Shown one piece after another: positions 52,705-61,569 of a DNA stretch of 64,000 bases (position 1 is its first letter; the number at the start of each line of letters is the position of its first letter). The position numbers and the translations under genes were made by a program. Source of the DNA: Pedobacter psychrotolerans (GTDB taxonomy: Bacteria > Bacteroidota > Bacteroidia > Sphingobacteriales > Sphingobacteriaceae); NCBI RefSeq assembly GCF_004340665.1, contig NZ_SLWO01000003.1, positions 62,001-126,000 on the forward strand, written 5' to 3'. The notes below the pieces were generated by a model, which worked only from the letters and a program-made list of their open reading frames with translations, was not told the DNA's origin and made no database searches.

Positions 52705-54300
52705 TTAACACAATTTTAACGCTTCGTCGTGTACTTTTGACACTTTGGGTACCCTAAATTGCTCAAAATTTTGTTCAAGGGCATTTGCCAATTCATAAGC
52801 TTTTATAAAATATTCTTCCTGGTTACTCCATGTTTTTGAAGGATCCAATACTTCACTTGGTACGTTAAGGCAATGTAAAGGAATCATTAATTTAAAAACA
52901 TGGTGCATTTTATAATTAGAATGATCCAAATTTCCATTGAGCGCAGCACTAATCATTGCCCTGGTATAACTCAATTTCATTCTTTTACCTACACCATAAG
53001 GTCCGCCGCTCCAACCTGTATTAACAAGCCAGACATTCACCTGGTGCTTTTTCATCTTTTCGCCCAGTAAACTGGCATATACTGAGGGGTGCAATGGCAG
53101 AAACGCTTTTCCAAAACATGCCGAGAAAGTAAGCTGAGGTTCTGTAATTCCTGTTTCGGTGCCGGCAACTTTAGCGGTGTAGCCACTCAAAAAGTGAAAC
53201 ATGGCTTGTTCAACATTAAGTTTTGAAATGGGTGGTAATACGCCAAATGCATCCGCAGTTAAAAAAAAGATGTTTTTAGGTATAGGTGCAACTGATGGTA
53301 GCATTGCATGATCTATAAATTCAATGGGGTAGGCTACTCTGGTATTTTCAGTTTTTTCAATATTACTATAGTCTACTTGTTGCGTGCCAGGTAAGAAATT
53401 AACATTCTCCAGCAATGCTCCAAATTTGATTGCCTTATAAATTTGTGGCTCCTTTTCTTCAGTTAAGTCTACACATTTGGCATAACAACCTCCCTCAAAG
53501 TTAAATACGGAAGCTTCTCCCCAGCCATGTTCATCATCTCCAATTAATCTTCTTTCAGGATCTGCAGATAATGTTGTTTTGCCTGTGCCTGATAAACCAA
53601 AAAAGATTGCAGTGTCTCCATCTTTACCAACATTGACTGAACAATGCATAGGTAGCACTTTTTTATAAACAGGTAATATAAAATTCAATACGGAGAAAAT
53701 GCCTTTTTTAATTTCACCAGTATATCCTGTCCCACCTATCAGAATCATTTTCTTTGAAAAATTAATAACCGAAAAATTTTCCTGACGTATTCCATCAGTG
53801 AGCGGATATGCTAGAAATCTGGGCGCTGCAATAATGGTCCATTCCGGACGCTCTCCTAAACTATCGTGTTCAGGGCGAAGAAAAAGATTATGGGCAAAAA
53901 GATTTTGATAGGCCGTTTCTGTAATTATCCGAATTGAAATGGCATCATCAGGATTGGCGCAGGCTGTAGCATCACGAACATAAATTTTACGATTATGCAA
54001 ATAGCTTGTTATTTTATCAAAAAGCTGATCGAAATGTGACGGACTAATTTTAATATTTACATCGCCCCACCATACGGTATCTTCCGTTAGACTGTCATTT
54101 ACAATAAACCTGTCTTTTGGAGAACGTCCTGTAAATTTACCCGTATCTACAGCTAAGGCGCCTGATGATGCCAATTGACCTTCCTTATTCACTAAGGCCT
54201 CATCAATGAGTTCCATTGGGGATAACTGATACTTTACAGCAATATTTTTGCCGAGATTTAAATAGCCTAAATCTGGCATTTGCAGTTTCTTTTTGCTCAT
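52705..54300 (-). CDS. pckA: Phosphoenolpyruvate carboxykinase (ATP)
   Basis: A 531-aa protein from ATG 54300; a TTG six bases upstream is less likely. The ATP-type features are complete: TGRSPKDRF near the N-terminus, the kinase-type P-loop GLSGTGKTT (about 235-243), LIGDDEHGWG, and the C-terminal NTGWSGGPYGVGKRM. It converts oxaloacetate and ATP to PEP and CO2 for gluconeogenesis. It is transcribed alone, with a -7 box at 54324-54331. Confidence 0.96.
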   Translation of the reverse strand: MSKKKLQMPDLGYLNLGKNIAVKYQLSPMELIDEALVNKEGQLASSGALAVDTGKFTGRSPKDRFIVNDSLTEDTVWWGDVNIKISPSHFDQLFDKITSYLHNRKIYVRDATACANPDDAISIRIITETAYQNLFAHNLFLRPEHDSLGERPEWTIIAAPRFLAYPLTDGIRQENFSVINFSKKMILIGGTGYTGEIKKGIFSVLNFILPVYKKVLPMHCSVNVGKDGDTAIFFGLSGTGKTTLSADPERRLIGDDEHGWGEASVFNFEGGCYAKCVDLTEEKEPQIYKAIKFGALLENVNFLPGTQQVDYSNIEKTENTRVAYPIEFIDHAMLPSVAPIPKNIFFLTADAFGVLPPISKLNVEQAMFHFLSGYTAKVAGTETGITEPQLTFSACFGKAFLPLHPSVYASLLGEKMKKHQVNVWLVNTGWSGGPYGVGKRMKLSYTRAMISAALNGNLDHSNYKMHHVFKLMIPLHCLNVPSEVLDPSKTWSNQEEYFIKAYELANALEQNFEQFRVPKVSKVHDEALKLC

Positions 54301-54323
54301 AAACAATAAGTTGGTTAGGGCAG

Positions 54324-54331
54324 CAAAGATA
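54324..54331 (-). promoter_or_regulatory. -7 element of pckA
   Basis: TATCTTTG on the minus strand matches TAnnTTTG, 24 bp before the pckA start. No exact -33 TTTG is seen at the usual spacing. Confidence 0.45.
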
Positions 54332-54502
54332 AATAGTTATCTAGCAGAAAAACTAGCAATTAGGAGTAAATAATTACATATTGTAGCAATTACACTAACA
54401 ATAAAACAACTGATCTACAGGATATTATATGATATTTTGAAGGTTAAAAAAAATAAGAAAAATACACTAAGACAGATTAAAAATGGATGATATAAGAGCA
54501 GA

Positions 54503-54856
54503 TTAACCGCCGGCTTTTTTAACTTTATAGCCATCTTTCTGAAGAATGGCCATTACTTTATCTCTTACATCGCCCTGAATCATAATCTCTCCATCTTTAA
54601 CCGAGCCACCAACGCCACATTTAGTTTTGAGCATTTTACCTAAAACATCAAGATCCTCCATACGACCATTAAATCCGGTAATTAATGTAACCGCTTTTCC
54701 ACCACGATTTTTTTTATCCAACATCACACGCAAATCTTGCTTATTATTAGGCATAGTAGTTTGATCATCTACTTCTTCCTGGTATTCAAAGTCAGGATTG
54801 GTAGAAAACATAATTCCTCCAAGATCGCTCAAACTATTTTTTTTAGGTTTCATCAT
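54503..54856 (-). CDS. SUI1/eIF1-family translation factor (YciH-like)
   Basis: A 117-aa protein with a SUI1 domain (about 40-115): RVMLDKKNRGGKAVTLITGF, LKTKCGVGGSVKDGEIMIQG and the C-terminal DKVMAILQKDGYKVKKAGG. Bacterial YciH-type proteins affect start-codon fidelity. The N-terminal 35 residues are variable. It lies 38 bp after the lipid-kinase gene on the same strand. Confidence 0.92.
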   Translation of the reverse strand: MMKPKKNSLSDLGGIMFSTNPDFEYQEEVDDQTTMPNNKQDLRVMLDKKNRGGKAVTLITGFNGRMEDLDVLGKMLKTKCGVGGSVKDGEIMIQGDVRDKVMAILQKDGYKVKKAGG

Positions 54857-54894
54857 GCAAATGTAAGTGGGTAAATGATATAATAAAGAATCAA

Positions 54895-55776
54895 CTAAGG
54901 AACAATGACTTTTAAAGACAGGGGATCGATTTTAGCTTCTATTTCTTTTCCCATTTGTAACGGTTCACCATCTACATGCACGGCACCATCAGCTTCTCTG
55001 CTAATCTGAATATGTTTCCCTTTAATAATTTCAATCATTTCTGAATTTTCGGCTTTACCTTTCAGCATCACATACCCCAAAAGCGGTAACTTGATTAAAG
55101 GAAAGGGCTTAATGATACAAATATCCAATAGACCATCTTTAATAGATGCGCCTGGGGAAATGAAAACATCATTACCATACTGAGAAGAATTGGCAATGCT
55201 GATTGCAAATGCATCCCTGATGTATTCAGTCCCATCGATGTTGATCTTATATTTCTGTGCACGATAACCAAAAACCTCCTGCAAGCCGAGTTTTACATAA
55301 CCGGCTAGTCCTCTTTTTTTATCGTTTGAAAAAACAGAACTTAGGTGAGCATCGAAACCTATTCCAGCTAGATTAAAGAATTTTTTATTATTAAATGTAG
55401 CTGTATCAATCTGTTCAATTTTTAAGTGGTTAATGGCTAAGATTGCATAACGGAGATTTTTTGGAATCCCAAGAAATCTAGCCAGTCCATTTCCCGATCC
55501 TAAAGGTAAGATACCGAGAATCTTTTTATATTGAAGCACTTTGGTCGCCACTTCATTTATAGTTCCATCGCCTCCGGCCGCAATAAGAATATCGAAATTC
55601 TTATTTGCTGCTTCTTCGGCCAGCTCGGCTGCATGGCCGATGTATTCCGTAAATACAAAATTTGCGTTAAACTTCTCCTTATCGAGATATTTATCTATAA
55701 AATCAGGAATACGCAGCTTCCCCTTCCCACCGGAAATTGGGTTGATGATAAAAAGTATATTGTGCTTTGTGTGCAA
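54895..55776 (-). CDS. YegS/DgkB-type lipid kinase
   Basis: A 293-aa protein with a diacylglycerol-kinase catalytic domain (about 5-135): INPISGGKGK, AAGGDGTINEV (nucleotide-binding) and ILPLGSGNGLARFLGIP. The C-terminal beta-sandwich of the YegS fold follows (ISIANSSQYGNDVFISPGAS, HVDGEPL). It phosphorylates diacylglycerol or another lipid. It starts close to the metK promoter region and is divergent from metK. Confidence 0.9.
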   Translation of the reverse strand: MHTKHNILFIINPISGGKGKLRIPDFIDKYLDKEKFNANFVFTEYIGHAAELAEEAANKNFDILIAAGGDGTINEVATKVLQYKKILGILPLGSGNGLARFLGIPKNLRYAILAINHLKIEQIDTATFNNKKFFNLAGIGFDAHLSSVFSNDKKRGLAGYVKLGLQEVFGYRAQKYKINIDGTEYIRDAFAISIANSSQYGNDVFISPGASIKDGLLDICIIKPFPLIKLPLLGYVMLKGKAENSEMIEIIKGKHIQISREADGAVHVDGEPLQMGKEIEAKIDPLSLKVIVP

Positions 55777-55812
55777 AACGTAAAGAATGAGGGTACAAAA
55801 TAATCTATAATT

Positions 55813-55841
55813 TTTGAAATAAAGAAAATATGCTAATTTTG
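55813..55841 (+). promoter_or_regulatory. metK promoter
   Basis: TTTG (55813-55816) and TAATTTTG (55834-55841) give the -33/-7 pair with 17 bp spacing. Transcription would start near 55848, just before the structured leader. Confidence 0.65.
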
Positions 55842-55849
55842 TCGCATAA

Positions 55850-55960
55850 TATAGTGGACTGATTTGCTATTTCGAAGAGATTCGGGACGGATTGCAACCA
55901 CTTAAAAAAAAGTGCTAATACCTCCTTCAATCATGTAGAACCTGTTTCCAGGGGTCGTTG
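55850..55960 (+). promoter_or_regulatory. Candidate SAM riboswitch (S-box/SAM-I-like) in the metK leader
   Basis: The metK leader is about 150 nt. Its core shows GGACTGATTTG, then TTGCAACC, a short hairpin (ACTT, A-rich loop, AGT) and GTGCTAATACC. GCAACC...GTGCTAAT is the conserved junction of SAM-I-type aptamers, and the gene downstream makes SAM. The P1 stem is not obvious to me. There is no T-run terminator before the ATG, so control may be at translation. The match is by eye to remembered consensus. Confidence 0.68.
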
Positions 55961-56000
55961 GCGCTTTTACAAATGTTTATTTATCATTAAAATTTAATAG

Positions 56001-57251
56001 ATGTCGTATTTATTTACATCAGAATCTGTATCTGAAGGCCACCCAGATAAAATTGCCGATCAAATTTCGGATGCATTAATTGATAATTTTCTGGCTTTCG
56101 ATCCAGAATCAAAAGTTGCCTGTGAAACTTTAGTGACTACCGGGCAGGTTATTTTAGCTGGTGAGGTTAAATCTAAAACTTATTTAGACGTACAGCAAAT
56201 CGCCCGTGATGTGATCAAGAAAATTGGTTATACCAAAAGCGAATATATGTTTGAAGCCAACTCTTGTGGAATTTTATCTGCCATACACGAACAATCTCAG
56301 GATATTAACCAGGGGGTAGATAGAAGTAGCAAAGAGGAACAGGGTGCAGGTGACCAGGGAATGATGTTTGGTTATGCCACAAATGAAACAAAAGATTATA
56401 TGCCACTGGCATTAAACCTTTCGCATAAATTATTGCAGGAGCTTGCTGTATTAAGACGCGAGAACGATGAAATTAAATACTTGCGTCCGGATGCAAAAAG
56501 CCAGGTAACACTTGAATATGACGATCACAATAAACCTGTTCGTATTGATGCGATCGTGATTTCTACTCAACATGACGATTTTGATGAAGAAGCTACAATG
56601 CTGGCTAAAATCAAATCTGATTTAGTGGGTATTTTAATTCCAAGAATTATTAAAAGCAATCCTCAGTATGCTCATTTGTTTAATGATCAAATTGAATACC
56701 ATATTAACCCAACTGGTAAATTTGTGATCGGCGGACCACATGGCGACACAGGTTTAACGGGTAGAAAAATTATTGTTGATACCTACGGTGGTAAAGGTGC
56801 GCATGGTGGTGGTGCTTTCTCTGGTAAAGATCCAAGCAAGGTAGATAGAAGTGCGGCTTATGCCACACGTCACATTGCTAAAAACCTGGTTGCGGCGGGT
56901 ATTGCTGACGAAATTTTAGTTCAAGTATCATATGCAATTGGCGTTGCAAAACCAATGGGAATTTACATCAACACTTATGGCACGGGCAAAATTGGTAAAA
57001 CTGATGGTGAAATCGCGAAGATTGTGGAATCAGTTTTTGACATGCGTCCTTACTTTATCGAGCAACGCTTAAAACTACGAAACCCAATTTACAGTGAAAC
57101 GGCTGCTTATGGCCACATGGGTAGAACACCAGAAACTGTTACTAAAACCTTCAGAACTCCAAATGGTGAAGAGAAAACAGTTACTGTTGAATTGTTTACC
57201 TGGGAAAAATTAGACTATGTAGATCAGGTTAAAGCTGCCTTTGGCCTTTAA
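56001..57251 (+). CDS. metK: S-adenosylmethionine synthetase
   Basis: A 416-aa protein with the three repeated MAT domains. Motifs are [18 protein letters not shown] near residue 8, [12 protein letters not shown] (115-126), [21 protein letters not shown] in the C-terminal half and [19 protein letters not shown]. It makes SAM from methionine and ATP. It has a dedicated promoter and a candidate SAM-sensing leader, and ends at a strong terminator. Confidence 0.97.
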   Translation: MSYLFTSESVSEGHPDKIADQISDALIDNFLAFDPESKVACETLVTTGQVILAGEVKSKTYLDVQQIARDVIKKIGYTKSEYMFEANSCGILSAIHEQSQDINQGVDRSSKEEQGAGDQGMMFGYATNETKDYMPLALNLSHKLLQELAVLRRENDEIKYLRPDAKSQVTLEYDDHNKPVRIDAIVISTQHDDFDEEATMLAKIKSDLVGILIPRIIKSNPQYAHLFNDQIEYHINPTGKFVIGGPHGDTGLTGRKIIVDTYGGKGAHGGGAFSGKDPSKVDRSAAYATRHIAKNLVAAGIADEILVQVSYAIGVAKPMGIYINTYGTGKIGKTDGEIAKIVESVFDMRPYFIEQRLKLRNPIYSETAAYGHMGRTPETVTKTFRTPNGEEKTVTVELFTWEKLDYVDQVKAAFGL

Positions 57252-57268
57252 AAGAATAAACGTAAATG

Positions 57269-57297
57269 AAAAGTCCCGATTTTCATCGGGACTTTTT
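57269..57297. terminator. Bidirectional terminator between metK and the ExbD gene
   Basis: Perfect 12-bp stem AAAAGTCCCGAT / ATCGGGACTTTT with a TTTC loop, between convergent genes. Confidence 0.88.
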
Positions 57298-57311
57298 CAT
57301 TTTAATACTTT

Positions 57312-57842
57312 TTATAAATCATTCGTATCGATAGCCTTTGTTTCTAGTGGGTTGAAATGCTGATCATCAATGCTATAAGACTTAATGTCTGCAATTTTCA
57401 TTTCGTCTATTACATCAACAAAATCCTGGAATTGAGCATTTTTGCCAGGTTTTATGATAACAAGCATATGTTTACCTTTATCATTATGATGGGCCTTAGC
57501 TACTGCTAATTTATTTTTCATGATTTGTTTATCAATTTCTCTTACAGGCATTAATTTCATATCGGCACCTTCTGGCGTGCCCAAAAAACTAATTGCCATA
57601 TTATTATTACCGAGTAAAATGGTCATTGTTCTGGATGCAGGATAATCCGTAGTACAATCATTACAGGGATCAGGCTTAGCTACGTCTGCAGCATTTAAGG
57701 TGCCCAGAGAAGTAGTTAGCATAAAAAAGGTGGTTAACAGAAACATGAGGTCAACCATTGCAGTTAAATCCACACGAGGAGCTGTTTTTCTGGTTTTTCC
57801 TTTATGGGTCTTGCCCCGAGGAGATTCATTTAAAGTAGCCAT
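57312..57842 (-). CDS. Lone ExbD-family biopolymer transporter
   Basis: A 176-aa protein with a basic Thr/Lys-rich start, the membrane helix VDLTAMVDLMFLLTTFFMLTT (conserved Asp) and a periplasmic domain. It is a third ExbD in this window, not next to an ExbB. It contains a CNDC motif at about residues 56-59, just after the helix, absent from the other two copies. It may join the ExbB of the operon at 51.6 kb or another complex. Confidence 0.87.
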   Translation of the reverse strand: MATLNESPRGKTHKGKTRKTAPRVDLTAMVDLMFLLTTFFMLTTSLGTLNAADVAKPDPCNDCTTDYPASRTMTILLGNNNMAISFLGTPEGADMKLMPVREIDKQIMKNKLAVAKAHHNDKGKHMLVIIKPGKNAQFQDFVDVIDEMKIADIKSYSIDDQHFNPLETKAIDTNDL

Positions 57843-57889
57843 ATCTTATCTTTTTCATGATGATGACAGGCTTGTTAAAATTGCATAAA

Positions 57890-57917
57890 AAAAGCGATTA
57901 AAATTTTAATCGCTTTT
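57890..57917. terminator. Terminator of the superoxide dismutase gene
   Basis: Fully self-complementary 28-nt stretch (arms AAAAGCGATTAAAA and TTTTAATCGCTTTT), extended by T residues on the minus strand, about 20 bp past the stop at 57939. Confidence 0.8.
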
Positions 57918-57938
57918 CTGATGTAGCTTAATTATAGG

Positions 57939-58475
57939 TTACTTCTTGACTGCTTCAATAACGCCACAACCCACTCTCGGGCCTGAGTTACCAGTTGGCT
58001 GTGTTTTATAATCATCAGTTCCTCCATGAACAATAATGCCTCGTCCGATGATATTTTTTACATCTCCATCCTGCACACTCCATCGGTCTGTAGTAATTGA
58101 TATTTCACCTTCTCCCTTTGAATCTAGCTTGATGTTACCTATATCGCCACTGTGGTATTCTCCAGACCCCCATTTTCCATGATCTTCTTTAGTAGGGTTC
58201 CAATGTCCATGTGTATTTTCACCCATGTCGCCACAATCACCATGCTCATGAAAATGTACCGCAACATTGCTATCAGCTCTTGATGCAAATTTTAATTTTA
58301 AATCCATTTTGATTTTGCCATCGCTTAATCCATAAAACTTCACTGTTCCAATACTTTTAGAAGGATCGGCAGTTTCTGAAAGATTAGCAGAAGCAAGTTC
58401 TGTTTCTTTTTGCGAGCAGGCACTTATTAATGCCATACTGGCAATGGCTAAGCCTAAAAAATAGTTTTTCATCAT
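57939..58475 (-). CDS. Cu/Zn superoxide dismutase-family lipoprotein
   Basis: A 178-aa protein from ATG 58475; a longer in-frame start lacks a proper signal. It has a lipoprotein signal (LISAC) and a SodC domain: VAVHFHEHGDCGD (Cu ligands), HGHWNPTKEDHG and HSGDIGNI (bridging and Zn site), and GRGIIVHGGTDD, then RVGCGVIE (disulfide Cys). It would remove superoxide in the periplasm, anchored to a membrane. Confidence 0.9.
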   Translation of the reverse strand: MMKNYFLGLAIASMALISACSQKETELASANLSETADPSKSIGTVKFYGLSDGKIKMDLKLKFASRADSNVAVHFHEHGDCGDMGENTHGHWNPTKEDHGKWGSGEYHSGDIGNIKLDSKGEGEISITTDRWSVQDGDVKNIIGRGIIVHGGTDDYKTQPTGNSGPRVGCGVIEAVKK

Positions 58476-58590
58476 ATTAAAATTTAGTTTTATATCAAAC
58501 ACATTGACAGTCATTTAGTTTCGGATTTAAAATTCGATTATAAAACCATTTACATTACATAGTGTTTATTAGGTATAAAATCATGTAACT

Positions 58591-58938
58591 ATGGAACAGC
58601 CATTTGAAATGAACACTTTGAGTCAAATTTTAGAGAAATTGAGGCTGAAAGGAAGAGATAACGAGTTAAAAATGACCGATCACGGTAAGATGCAAAGTAA
58701 ATCACTGAGTAAGATTTACAAGCCAGAAGACTTAACGATTGTTAAAACATATCGATTTGAAGGACCCTCAGACCCTGCAGACAATTCAGTACTTTATTTA
58801 GTTGAAGATTCGGAAAAAAATATTGGTTATATGCTAGATGCTTATGGCATTTATTCTGATAATATTGGCTCTGGATTCGACGACTTTTTAAAGAAAATCC
58901 CTACAGAGAATAGAGATGAACAGGAATTATTCTGCTAA
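58591..58938 (+). CDS. Small conserved protein, family sometimes mislabelled phosphoribosylpyrophosphate synthetase
   Basis: A 115-aa soluble protein. The block VKTYRFEGPSDPADNSVLYLVED is characteristic of a Bacteroidota family of about 100 aa that databases often call phosphoribosylpyrophosphate synthetase, but it is far too short and lacks PRPP-synthase motifs. The function is unknown. It stands alone, followed by a terminator. Confidence 0.7.
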   Translation: MEQPFEMNTLSQILEKLRLKGRDNELKMTDHGKMQSKSLSKIYKPEDLTIVKTYRFEGPSDPADNSVLYLVEDSEKNIGYMLDAYGIYSDNIGSGFDDFLKKIPTENRDEQELFC

Positions 58939-58957
58939 CTGAACCTAAAGTAATTTT

Positions 58958-58987
58958 AAAGGCATGGATTTGATCCATGCCTTTTTT
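58958..58987 (+). terminator. Rho-independent terminator after the small conserved protein
   Basis: 12-bp stem AAAGGCATGGAT / ATCCATGCCTTT, short loop, then a run of T. Confidence 0.88.
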
Positions 58988-59071
58988 GTTTTATAACAGA
59001 ACCGACATAATTAATATTCGACTTATATTGTTTGCTATAAATATGTAATTTCGCCGCTCTTTAAATTTTTA

Positions 59072-59947
59072 ATGAAAAGCAAATTTAATATTCCGCCTAT
59101 TCCTGCAGTAATTATAGCCATCATAAGCGTTCAGTGTGGTGCCGCTATTGCTAAAGGACTTTTCCCGGAAATAGGTGCAGCCGCTACGGCATCACTTAGA
59201 ATTGGATTATCGGCAGCCATCCTTTTAATTACTTTTCGCCCTAATTTTTTTAAATTTAACATCAAACAATGGAAATATCTTCTGCTTTATGGTGGTTCAC
59301 TAGGCCTGATGAATATGATATTTTATTCAGCAATCGAACGTATTCCAATAGGCTTAGGTGTTACACTGGAGTTTGTAGGCCCTTTATTACTTGCAATTTT
59401 TGGATCTAAAAAAGCAATAGACTTTATCTGGGTTATATTATCTATCATTGGAATTGCTTTAATCGCACCCTGGACGAGTAACGGGTTAAATGTTTCAGGA
59501 GTTTTATTGGCCTTACTTGCAGGTGGATTTTGGGCTGCCTATATTGTATTGGGAGGTAAAATCTCTAAAATAATGAAAGGTGGAGAGGCGGTATCTATAG
59601 GTATGTTAATCGCTACGATCATCATTTTACCTTTCGGCATTTTTAGTGGAGGTTTGTATCATTTAACCCCCAAATTATTAGGACTTGGTACAGCACTTGC
59701 GTTACTATCAAGCGCTATTCCTTTTACTCTTGAAATTAGCGCGCTAAAACAGTTACCAGCCAAAACATTTAGTATATTAATGAGTCTGGAGCCTGCAATG
59801 GCATCATTGGCTGCATTTGTATTTTTAAAAGAGCACCTTTCTCTTACAGAATGTGCAGCCGTTACATGTGTCGTAATTGCATCCGCAGGCTCTTCATTAA
59901 CGGCAAGAAAAACCAAACAATTAGATCTGAAGGTCAGTGAGGTTTAA
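59072..59947 (+). CDS. EamA-family (DMT superfamily) transporter
   Basis: A 291-aa membrane protein with ten predicted helices in two EamA repeats, resembling RhtA/YdcZ-type exporters (SVQCGAAIAKGLFPEIGAAATASLRIGLSA at the start, split by the first helices; SLEPAMASLAAFVFLKEHL near the end). It likely exports amino acids or other small metabolites. No operon partner. Confidence 0.87.
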   Translation: MKSKFNIPPIPAVIIAIISVQCGAAIAKGLFPEIGAAATASLRIGLSAAILLITFRPNFFKFNIKQWKYLLLYGGSLGLMNMIFYSAIERIPIGLGVTLEFVGPLLLAIFGSKKAIDFIWVILSIIGIALIAPWTSNGLNVSGVLLALLAGGFWAAYIVLGGKISKIMKGGEAVSIGMLIATIIILPFGIFSGGLYHLTPKLLGLGTALALLSSAIPFTLEISALKQLPAKTFSILMSLEPAMASLAAFVFLKEHLSLTECAAVTCVVIASAGSSLTARKTKQLDLKVSEV

Positions 59948-59994
59948 TGAATTATTTTTAAAATGTGCCGTCTTAATTATTTCAAATACATTAA

Positions 59995-60585
59995 CTATTT
60001 GATGGGCCATTTTGCATAGGTTGACAGCATTTTAAACTGACCATTAACTTTACCAAAGATGAAGCTAAAATAACTTTCGGCTTGTGTATTGCTTTCCGGA
60101 TACTGCATATAGACCTCATACATTTTACTGCCAGTATCTGTTAATTTTTTTAATGAACGATAATAAACCTCATCTGTTTTTTCATCAATTTCTGACAAAT
60201 TATCCTCTTTACATAATGGTAGAATTCGCATCACATCCGCATTAAAAATTGCCGACTTATAGCTATCAAATTCTTTCAAACTAATCGGATCTGCAGGTAT
60301 CCCTATTCCATTGGGTACTTCCTTATGACTGGTATAAAACGGATAATTTAATAAAGATGATATCTTTTTTAAATTCTTCTGCTTAAGTGTCTCTTTTAAG
60401 TTTTCGAGGGTTTTTCTAAATTCCTGTTCGTCAGTTAAACTTACCAAAGGTGTTTTCTGCGATGATTGATGCAATTTTTGATCTGCATTTTTATCCACTG
60501 TTTGCTGCCCCTGTCCGTTTTCTGGGGTGCAGCAGATTAAAAAGGGCAAAACAATCGCAATCATTAAAGTTTTAATCTTCATCAT
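59995..60585 (-). CDS. Lipoprotein, probable immunity protein for the adjacent lysozyme-like effector
   Basis: A 196-aa lipoprotein (lipobox FLICC, Cys18/19). A polar, low-complexity linker (about 20-50) leads to a mixed alpha/beta domain with FRKTLENLKETLKQKNLKK helical and ESYFSFIFGKVNGQFKMLS strand segments. I recognise no family. It starts 2 bp after the stop of the lysozyme-like gene and would sit in the periplasm, where a peptidoglycan-degrading enzyme acts. This order, effector then lipoprotein, is the usual effector-immunity arrangement, so immunity is the leading inference. Confidence 0.6.
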   Translation of the reverse strand: MMKIKTLMIAIVLPFLICCTPENGQGQQTVDKNADQKLHQSSQKTPLVSLTDEQEFRKTLENLKETLKQKNLKKISSLLNYPFYTSHKEVPNGIGIPADPISLKEFDSYKSAIFNADVMRILPLCKEDNLSEIDEKTDEVYYRSLKKLTDTGSKMYEVYMQYPESNTQAESYFSFIFGKVNGQFKMLSTYAKWPIK

Positions 60586-60587
60586 AT

Positions 60588-61364
60588 TTAGTGCCTTGGA
60601 ATGTATATTAATGCACGCTGCTCCATCCTTTTTAATATTACCGCAGCCCCCATTTGTTTGGAAACGGCTTCCGCATCAAACTTTCCATCGGCAACGTATT
60701 TTCCTTTCGCATATTGATTGGAATAACTCCATAAATAAGGAGAATTGATACTATGGTATTTAAAATATCCAAAACCATTATATGCTTCGAGTTTGCGTAA
60801 TACTGTTGGAAGACTCCAATTAGAGATTTCATTTAGTTTCATGAACTTTAAGGCATCAACAGCACTCTCTTCAAAAGTAAAGGGTGGTCCATGTCCGACT
60901 TTTGGCCTATTTGCTGGTACTCTAACGGTATAACCTGAGAGTGGATCTCCATTATGTAAGTGCTTTTTAAAATCGAATGTACATTCAAGATAGTGTGCAC
61001 AGGCAATGAAATACCATGGAATTTTAGATGAACCTACAACAAAATTCTTTAATGATTCTTCAAAAGTGTTTTTATGAAAAGCAGCAAAAGAGCCATCTAT
61101 AGGCTTGGATAGATCTAAAGCATTAACTGGCTGAAACAAAGTACTAGGTGTTAATACGGATGTAAATGGCTTTATTACGTTACCAGCCACCTGATCAGAT
61201 ATGTCTGTATATCGATTTCTGTTGGCACTGACTTGCTCGTCTATAGCCTTATCAATCGTACCTATTTTTGTTGCATCAATCACGCAGTCATCGAACATTT
61301 TTATATATTCTAGATCTGTAGGTTGAGACGGCTTAACTATTTTTATTGCTTTTGTCTTTTTCAT
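60588..61364 (-). CDS. Lysozyme-like peptidoglycan hydrolase, probable type VI effector
   Basis: A 258-aa protein with no signal peptide. The N-terminal about 85 residues are unassigned. The C-terminal domain (about 100-250) matches a lysozyme-like family seen in phage and cyanobacterial peptidoglycan hydrolases: IPWYFIACAHYLECTF with a candidate catalytic Glu127, HLHNGDPLSGYTVRVP, KLEAYNGFGYF and SYSNQYAKGKYVADGKFD. Without a Sec signal, it must leave the cell another way. It follows two TssD genes and precedes a lipoprotein by 2 bp, so delivery by the type VI apparatus is the simplest reading. The enzymatic family is fairly sure; effector status is inferred. Confidence 0.72.
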   Translation of the reverse strand: MKKTKAIKIVKPSQPTDLEYIKMFDDCVIDATKIGTIDKAIDEQVSANRNRYTDISDQVAGNVIKPFTSVLTPSTLFQPVNALDLSKPIDGSFAAFHKNTFEESLKNFVVGSSKIPWYFIACAHYLECTFDFKKHLHNGDPLSGYTVRVPANRPKVGHGPPFTFEESAVDALKFMKLNEISNWSLPTVLRKLEAYNGFGYFKYHSINSPYLWSYSNQYAKGKYVADGKFDAEAVSKQMGAAVILKRMEQRALIYIPRH

Positions 61365-61450
61365 AGGTAAAACAACGCTTTAGGGGAACAATATGAATAC
61401 TTAAACAGGCCTCTGAAAATTAAATTCAGGAATTGGCTAAAGAATAAGAG

Positions 61451-61490
61451 GTTTAGGGGTGAGCTATGTATAAACTTCTAACCCCTAAAC
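61451..61490. repeat. Inverted repeat between tssD and the effector gene
   Basis: Perfect 10-nt arms GTTTAGGGGT (61451-61460) and ACCCCTAAAC (61481-61490) around a 20-nt loop, in the 205-bp gap. No T-run follows on the minus strand, so it is not a standard terminator, but it may lower expression of the effector relative to tssD. Confidence 0.65.
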
Positions 61491-61569
61491 TAATTTTAAC
61501 TAGTTAGTTATATTGTAAGATTTCTAAATCTAAACTTATAAATCTTAAATTAAACTAATCCACAGTTTT

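Noticed and set aside
58591..58938. Phosphoribosylpyrophosphate synthetase
   Set aside because: At 115 aa without PRPP-binding or ATP-binding motifs it cannot be this enzyme; the label is a database habit for the family.
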